Shown here piece by piece: positions 59,770-64,000 of a DNA stretch of 64,000 nucleotides. Under the pieces are notes generated by a model. It saw only the letters and a program-made list of their open reading frames with translations. It had not been told where the DNA came from and made no database searches. The stretch is from Apodemus sylvaticus. Taxonomy: Eukaryota; Chordata; Mammalia; Rodentia; Muridae. Every line of letters starts with the position of its first letter. Within the stretch, counting starts at the first letter, position 1. A program made the position numbers and the translations under genes. The stretch is taken from contig NC_067495.1 of the NCBI RefSeq assembly GCF_947179515.1, forward strand, positions 59,237,754 through 59,301,753. Direction: 5' to 3'.

Positions 59770-59786
59770 AGAAAGGACCAATTCTT
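59770..59786 (+). repeat. Target-site duplication, right copy
   Basis: Partner of 59175-59191. Confidence 0.92.
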
Positions 59787-60959
59787 AAAACAGAAACATG
59801 GAAAAAGGAAAAACACAAACAAAGGAATATTCTACAAATCATAATAGAAAATTTCCCAGAACTAGAGAAAGTGATGGCCAACTAGATACAGGAGACATTT
59901 AGACTGCCAAATAGAAAAGACTAGATAAGAACCAGTTCCAATTGATACATCTGCAAAACAGCTAAGGGAACATTGTAGAAGAGGGAGTGGAAAGATTATA
60001 AAAGCCAGAGGATTAGGGAGTTTACTGTGAAACTGTGTCTCCTAGTAATGTCAGAAGCTACATCCATAAAGTCTTTTCAGCATGACTGCCTAAACATGAA
60101 CTGAACAAGGACAATTATAGACATGCCAAAGTGAACAAAGGAAAGCCCATGAGGCCTCAACCGTACATACAGAACTACAGGCAACTAAGGGGTGCTAAGA
60201 GTGGGAGAAAGAATCTATCCTGGTATGGACACATCAATTGATTATCCAGTAGCAAAGGATGAACCCTGAAATCATGTACATACAAGTAACATTATACAGA
60301 CTCAGCAGGTTATATTTAGGAATATATAGGTATATACATATATGTACGTAACAACAGTTAATTTTAAAAGTGCCATGAATTTAAAAAGGATCAAAAATGA
60401 TGTAATTATAGTATAATTTTAAAAAGAAAAAGAATAAAGAACCTACCAACATCAAGTCGCAGTTAAAATATTGTAAAGCTAAAAGAGAAATGTATAAAGT
60501 CATATACAAAAGCAAACTCATCAAAATAACAGCATATTTCTTAGCAGAAACTTTAAAAATTAGTAAAGCATTGGACAATTATATTTAAAATTCTGAAAGA
60601 CAACTGTCACCCCATATTACTGCACTAGAAAAACTATCTTTCATAATTGAAAGAAATAGAACAAATTTTAACAATAAACAAATTCAAGGAATTCATGACC
60701 AGTAAGCCTGTAGACCACATATGATACTGGAAGAAATTTATACTCTGAGAAGCACAATAAACACACATATACATATGCAATAAGAGAAAAGAATAAATTA
60801 TGTTAAATTGAGTAATGATATAAGCAAATATGGATTATGAAAGCAGAAAATATGTTTAAAGTAACAAAATGGCAGGAATTAATACAAGCTTTCAAATAAT
60901 AATAACATTGTTAATGGCGTAACTTCACTGATCAAAATATTCAGTTTAACATATTGGAT

Positions 60960-61335
60960 TAAGAAACAAAAACCTGCCTGTTTGGTGGGCCAGTCTTTGA
61001 GAGATCTCAGGGGTCCAGTTTAATTAAGACTGCAAGTCCTTCTACAGGATTACCCGTCTCCTCAGCCTCTTCCAGCCTTCTCTAATTCAAGCAGCATACA
61101 CCAGCTGATATGAGGCCCTCAGCACACACACAGCAGAGGACTGCTGGGTCTGTGTTCATTAAGAGATGATGCATCTAATCCTCAAGAGACTGGAGGCCCC
61201 AGGGAGTTTAGAGGTCAGGTGGAGTGGGGGATGGGGACATCCACATGGAGTCAGGGTGAGGAGGAGGTATGGGATGGGTTGGAGGCTGAATGGGGGGGGA
61301 TAAAACATGGAGTGTAAAATAATAATAATTAATTA
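60960..61335 (+). mobile_element. Rodent L1 3'UTR fragment
   Basis: GGTCCAGTTTAATTAAGACTGC ... CTCAGCCTCTTCCAGCC ... AGACTGGAGGCCCCAGGGAGTTTAGAGGTCAGGTGGAGTGGGGG ... GGATAAAACATGGAGTGTAAAATAATAAT resembles a common rodent L1 3'UTR. Confidence 0.6.
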
Positions 61336-62366
61336 ATCATAAAAATGAAACAAAAAACATAGACCAAATTACATTCCCTGCATGAAATTCTTCTAGGTGA
61401 AAAAATAAACACAACTTTATAAATGGGAAAATGCATGCCAAGTAATTGGAAACTTAAGGCAAGGAGACATGCCTATATTAGCACCTAAAACTGTAGATTT
61501 CAATGCAAAATTAGATAAGAGTTAAAAGTCACTTCATATTGATTATTGGACCAATATATAAAAAGGATACTATAATTCTAAACATACATGTGAGAAACAT
61601 AATTTTCTAAACAAAGGCTACTTAATTATGAAGATACAGAGAAAATAAAATAATAATAGTGGTTAATTTTACTACCCATTCTCACTAGTAGATAGGTAAT
61701 CCAGATTTAAAAAATCAAAAAAGAAATATCAGAGATAAATGACAATCCAGATAAAAGGAACTTAAGAAAACATATATAAAATATTATACACAAACAAATA
61801 CAAGGACCGATAGTCTAGTGTTGAATGGTGACTCCAATATTAAGGGAATCAGGAGGCAAAAGTTAATACTTCATGAAACTGCATGAAATGAAAATAAAAT
61901 ATACCAAAACTTATGAGGTTCAGTGAAAGTGGTTCTAAAAGGGTAACATACTCAGAAACAAAGTAAGATACAGGAAAATTGAAGTAACTCTCTACCTCCT
62001 GTAAGACCACCACAGATTAAAGTCGTGTATCAACAACAACAGAAAAAACAGAAAGCTTACAAACTCATGGAAACTGAACAACTCTCTACTGAATGAAAAT
62101 GGGGTCAAGACAGAAGTAAAATATATAAGAAATTAAAGACTTTTGAAAATACAATTCAATCTAGAAAATGAATATACAGCATTCCCAAACTTAAGGAACA
62201 CAATGAAAATAATTCTAAGAGGCAAGTTTATAGCACTACATGCCTACATAAAGAAGTGGGAGAGATCTCATACTAGCAATTTACTCTCTAGAACAAAAAG
62301 AATTAATCCAATCCAAAAGGAGTAGATGACAAGAAATAATGAACCATAGGGCTGAAATCAATTCAA
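61336..62366 (+). mobile_element. Ancient L1 ORF2 remnant
   Basis: Best preserved at 62040-62330: AAACTCATGGAAACTGAACAAC, then ACACAATGAAAATAATTCTAAGAGGCAAGTTTATAGCACTACATGCC (frame 62143-62325) corresponds to the linker between endonuclease and RT. The sequence before 61900 is only weakly L1-like. Confidence 0.65.
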
Positions 62367-64000
62367 TAGCACTGAATCTGTAGATTGCCTTTGGCAAGAT
62401 GGCCATTTTAACTATATTAATCCTGCCAATACAGGAGCATGGAAGGTTTTTCTATTTTCTGAGATCTTCTTCGATTTCCTTCTTCAGAGATCTGAAGTTC
62501 TTGTCACTTGTTTGGTTAGAGTCACCCCAAGATACTTTATGCTGTTTGTAGCTATTGTGAAGGGGGTCATTTCCCTAATTTCTTTCTCAGTCTGCTTATC
62601 CTTTGAATATATAAAGGCTACTGATATGCTTGCATTGATTTTGTAGCCAGCCACTTTGCTGAAGTTGTTTATCAGCTGTTGGAGTTCTCTAGTGGAGTTT
62701 TTGGGGTCACTTAAGTATACGATCATATCATCTGCAAATAGTGATAGTTTGACTTCTTCCTTTCCAATTTGTATCCCTTTGACTTCCTTATGTTGCCTAA
62801 TTGCTCTAGCTAGGACTTCAAGAACTATATTGAAAATATATGGAGAGAGGGGGCAGCCTTGTCTAGTCCCTGATTTTAGTGGGATTGCTTCAAGTTTCTC
62901 TCCATTTAGTTTGATGTTGGCTACCGGTTTGCTGTATATTGCTTTTACTATGTTGAGATATGGGCCTTGAATTCCTGTCCTTTCCAAGACTTTTAGCATG
63001 AAAGGATGCTGAATTTTGTCAAATGCTTTTTCAGCATCTAATGAAATGATCATGTGGTTTTTTTCTTTGTGTTTGTTTATGTAGTGGATAGCATTTATGG
63101 ATTTCCTTATATTGAACCATCCCTGCATCCCTGGGATGAAGCCTACTTGATCATGGTGGATGATCGGTTTGATGTGTTCTTGGATTCAGTGGGCAAGAAT
63201 TTTATTTAGTATTTTTGCATCGATATTCATAAGGGAAATTGGCCTGAAATTCTCTTTCTTAGTTGGATCTTTGTGTGGTTTTGGTATCAGCGTAATAGTG
63301 GCTTCGAAAAAGGAGTTGAGTAGTGTTCCTTCTGTTTCTATTTGGTGGAAAAGTTTGAAGAGTATTGGTGTTAATTCTACTTTGAAGGTCTGATAGAATT
63401 CTTCACTGAAGCCATCTGGTCCTGTGCTTTTTGTGGTCGGAAGGCTATCTATGATCCCTTCAATTTCTTGAGGGGTTATGGGTCTGATTAGATAATCTAT
63501 TTGATCCTGGTTTAATTTTGGTAATTGGTATCTGTCTAAGAAAATGTCCATTTCCTCCAGATTCTCCAGTTGTGTTGAGTACAGGTTTTTGTAGTAGGAT
63601 CTGATGATTTTTTGAATTTTCTCGGTTTCTGTTGTAATATCTCCGTTTTCATTTCTAATTTTGTTAATTTGGATACTTTCTCTGTGCCCTTTGGCTAGTC
63701 TGGCTAAGGGTTTATCTATCTTGTGGATTTTTTCAAAGAACCAGCTTTTGGTCTTGTTGATTCTTTGTATGGTTCTCTTGGTTTCTACTTGATTGATTTC
63801 AGCCCTGAGTTTGATGATTTCCTGTCTTCTTCTCCTCCTGGGTGAATTAGCTTCTTCTTGTTCCAGGGCTTTCAGTTGTTCCGTTAATCTTCTAGTGTAT
63901 GCTCTCTCGAATTTCTTTTTGGAGGCACTCAAAGCTATGAGTTTTCCTCTTAGCACTGCTTTCGTTGTGTCCCATAGATTTGTGTATGTTGTGCCTTCAT
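62367..64000 (-). pseudogene. Young L1 ORF2 fragment (RT domain), no 3' end, leaves window
   Basis: Minus-strand ORF2 running from beyond 64000 (end of the endonuclease/linker) through the RT domain to 62367. Open frames 63186-63956 (256 residues, still open upstream of the window edge apart from the chosen Met) and 62484-63128 (214 residues) are in one frame, separated by a single TGA at 63186-63188 (an Arg codon CGA in relatives). The RT signature 'GTRQGCPLSP' and catalytic FADDMIVYLSDP (near 62715-62750) are intact. A 13 base loss near 62500 ends the frame. The left end is abrupt inside ORF2 with no 3'UTR or A-tail, which is odd for an L1 because integration starts from the 3' end. Confidence 0.9.

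Larger units (their letters stand above)
58610..60740 (+). mobile_element. Ancient HAL1/L1 ORF1-like remnant, interrupted by B1 and L1
   Basis: Sense-strand debris. The clearest part is 60460-60720: GTAAAGCTAAAAGAGAAA, AACTCATCAAAATAACAGC, TTCTTAGCAGAAACTTTAAAAATTAG, GCACTAGAAAAACTATCTTTCATAATTGAAAG and GGAATTCATGACC follow a HAL1/L1 ORF1 C-terminal half. The B1 (59020) and young L1 (59192) lie within it. Confidence 0.6.

Overview
The window looks like a gene-poor stretch of a murid rodent nuclear genome, most probably rat (Rattus). The species call rests on many copies of a young LINE-1 whose 3'UTR matches my memory of rat L1 (a CAGTAT motif, a G-rich purine tract and a short AT-rich tail after TTTGAAATGTAAATAAA). 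Rodent SINEs (ID-like, B1, B3, B4-like) and LTR-type repeats support this. I found no intact protein-coding gene and no functional RNA gene. By eye roughly 60 percent of the bases are LINE-1 of several ages. No search was run, so subfamily names are recognition calls.
Layout. 0-1.4 kb: very old L1/HAL1-like debris. 2.05-8.45 kb: one near-full-length young L1 on the + strand with a CpG-rich 5'UTR of degenerate ~190 bp repeats, a broken ORF1, a broken ORF2 and a G-rich 3'UTR. A second small copy of the same 3'UTR follows in tandem, then an older 5'-truncated Lx-type L1 with a long 3'UTR (8.65-12.6 kb). 13.1-15.4 kb: an L1 with a 5' inversion, inserted into a B4-like SINE with a perfect 17 bp target duplication. 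16.35-17.73 kb: an unusual L1 insertion with two 3' ends pointing outward, flanked by one imperfect target duplication. 19.5-24.9 kb: ancient L1 carrying an inverted duplication, plus a ~974 bp LTR-like insertion. 25-46 kb: mostly old or unassigned sequence with SINEs, L1 3'UTR pieces, MaLR-like remnants, microsatellites and a processed dCMP deaminase pseudogene (32.2-32.7 kb, minus strand). 46.2-56.1 kb: a dense L1 pile-up. An older minus-strand L1 with monomer-like promoter repeats flanks a head-to-head array of at least six young L1 fragments. 58.6-62.4 kb: old L1/HAL1 debris with a B1 and an L1 inserted at the same short target. 62.37-64 kb: a minus-strand young ORF2 fragment with no 3' end, running off the window.
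The pieces do not work together as a pathway. They record repeated target-primed reverse transcription into the same tract, with later inversion, nesting and decay. The most interesting content is structural: two loci with paired outward-facing L1 3' ends, one twin-primed insertion with exact junctions, one probable twin-primed insertion cut by the window edge, one inverted duplication, and repeated use of a target site. I did not find a convincing new biological system.
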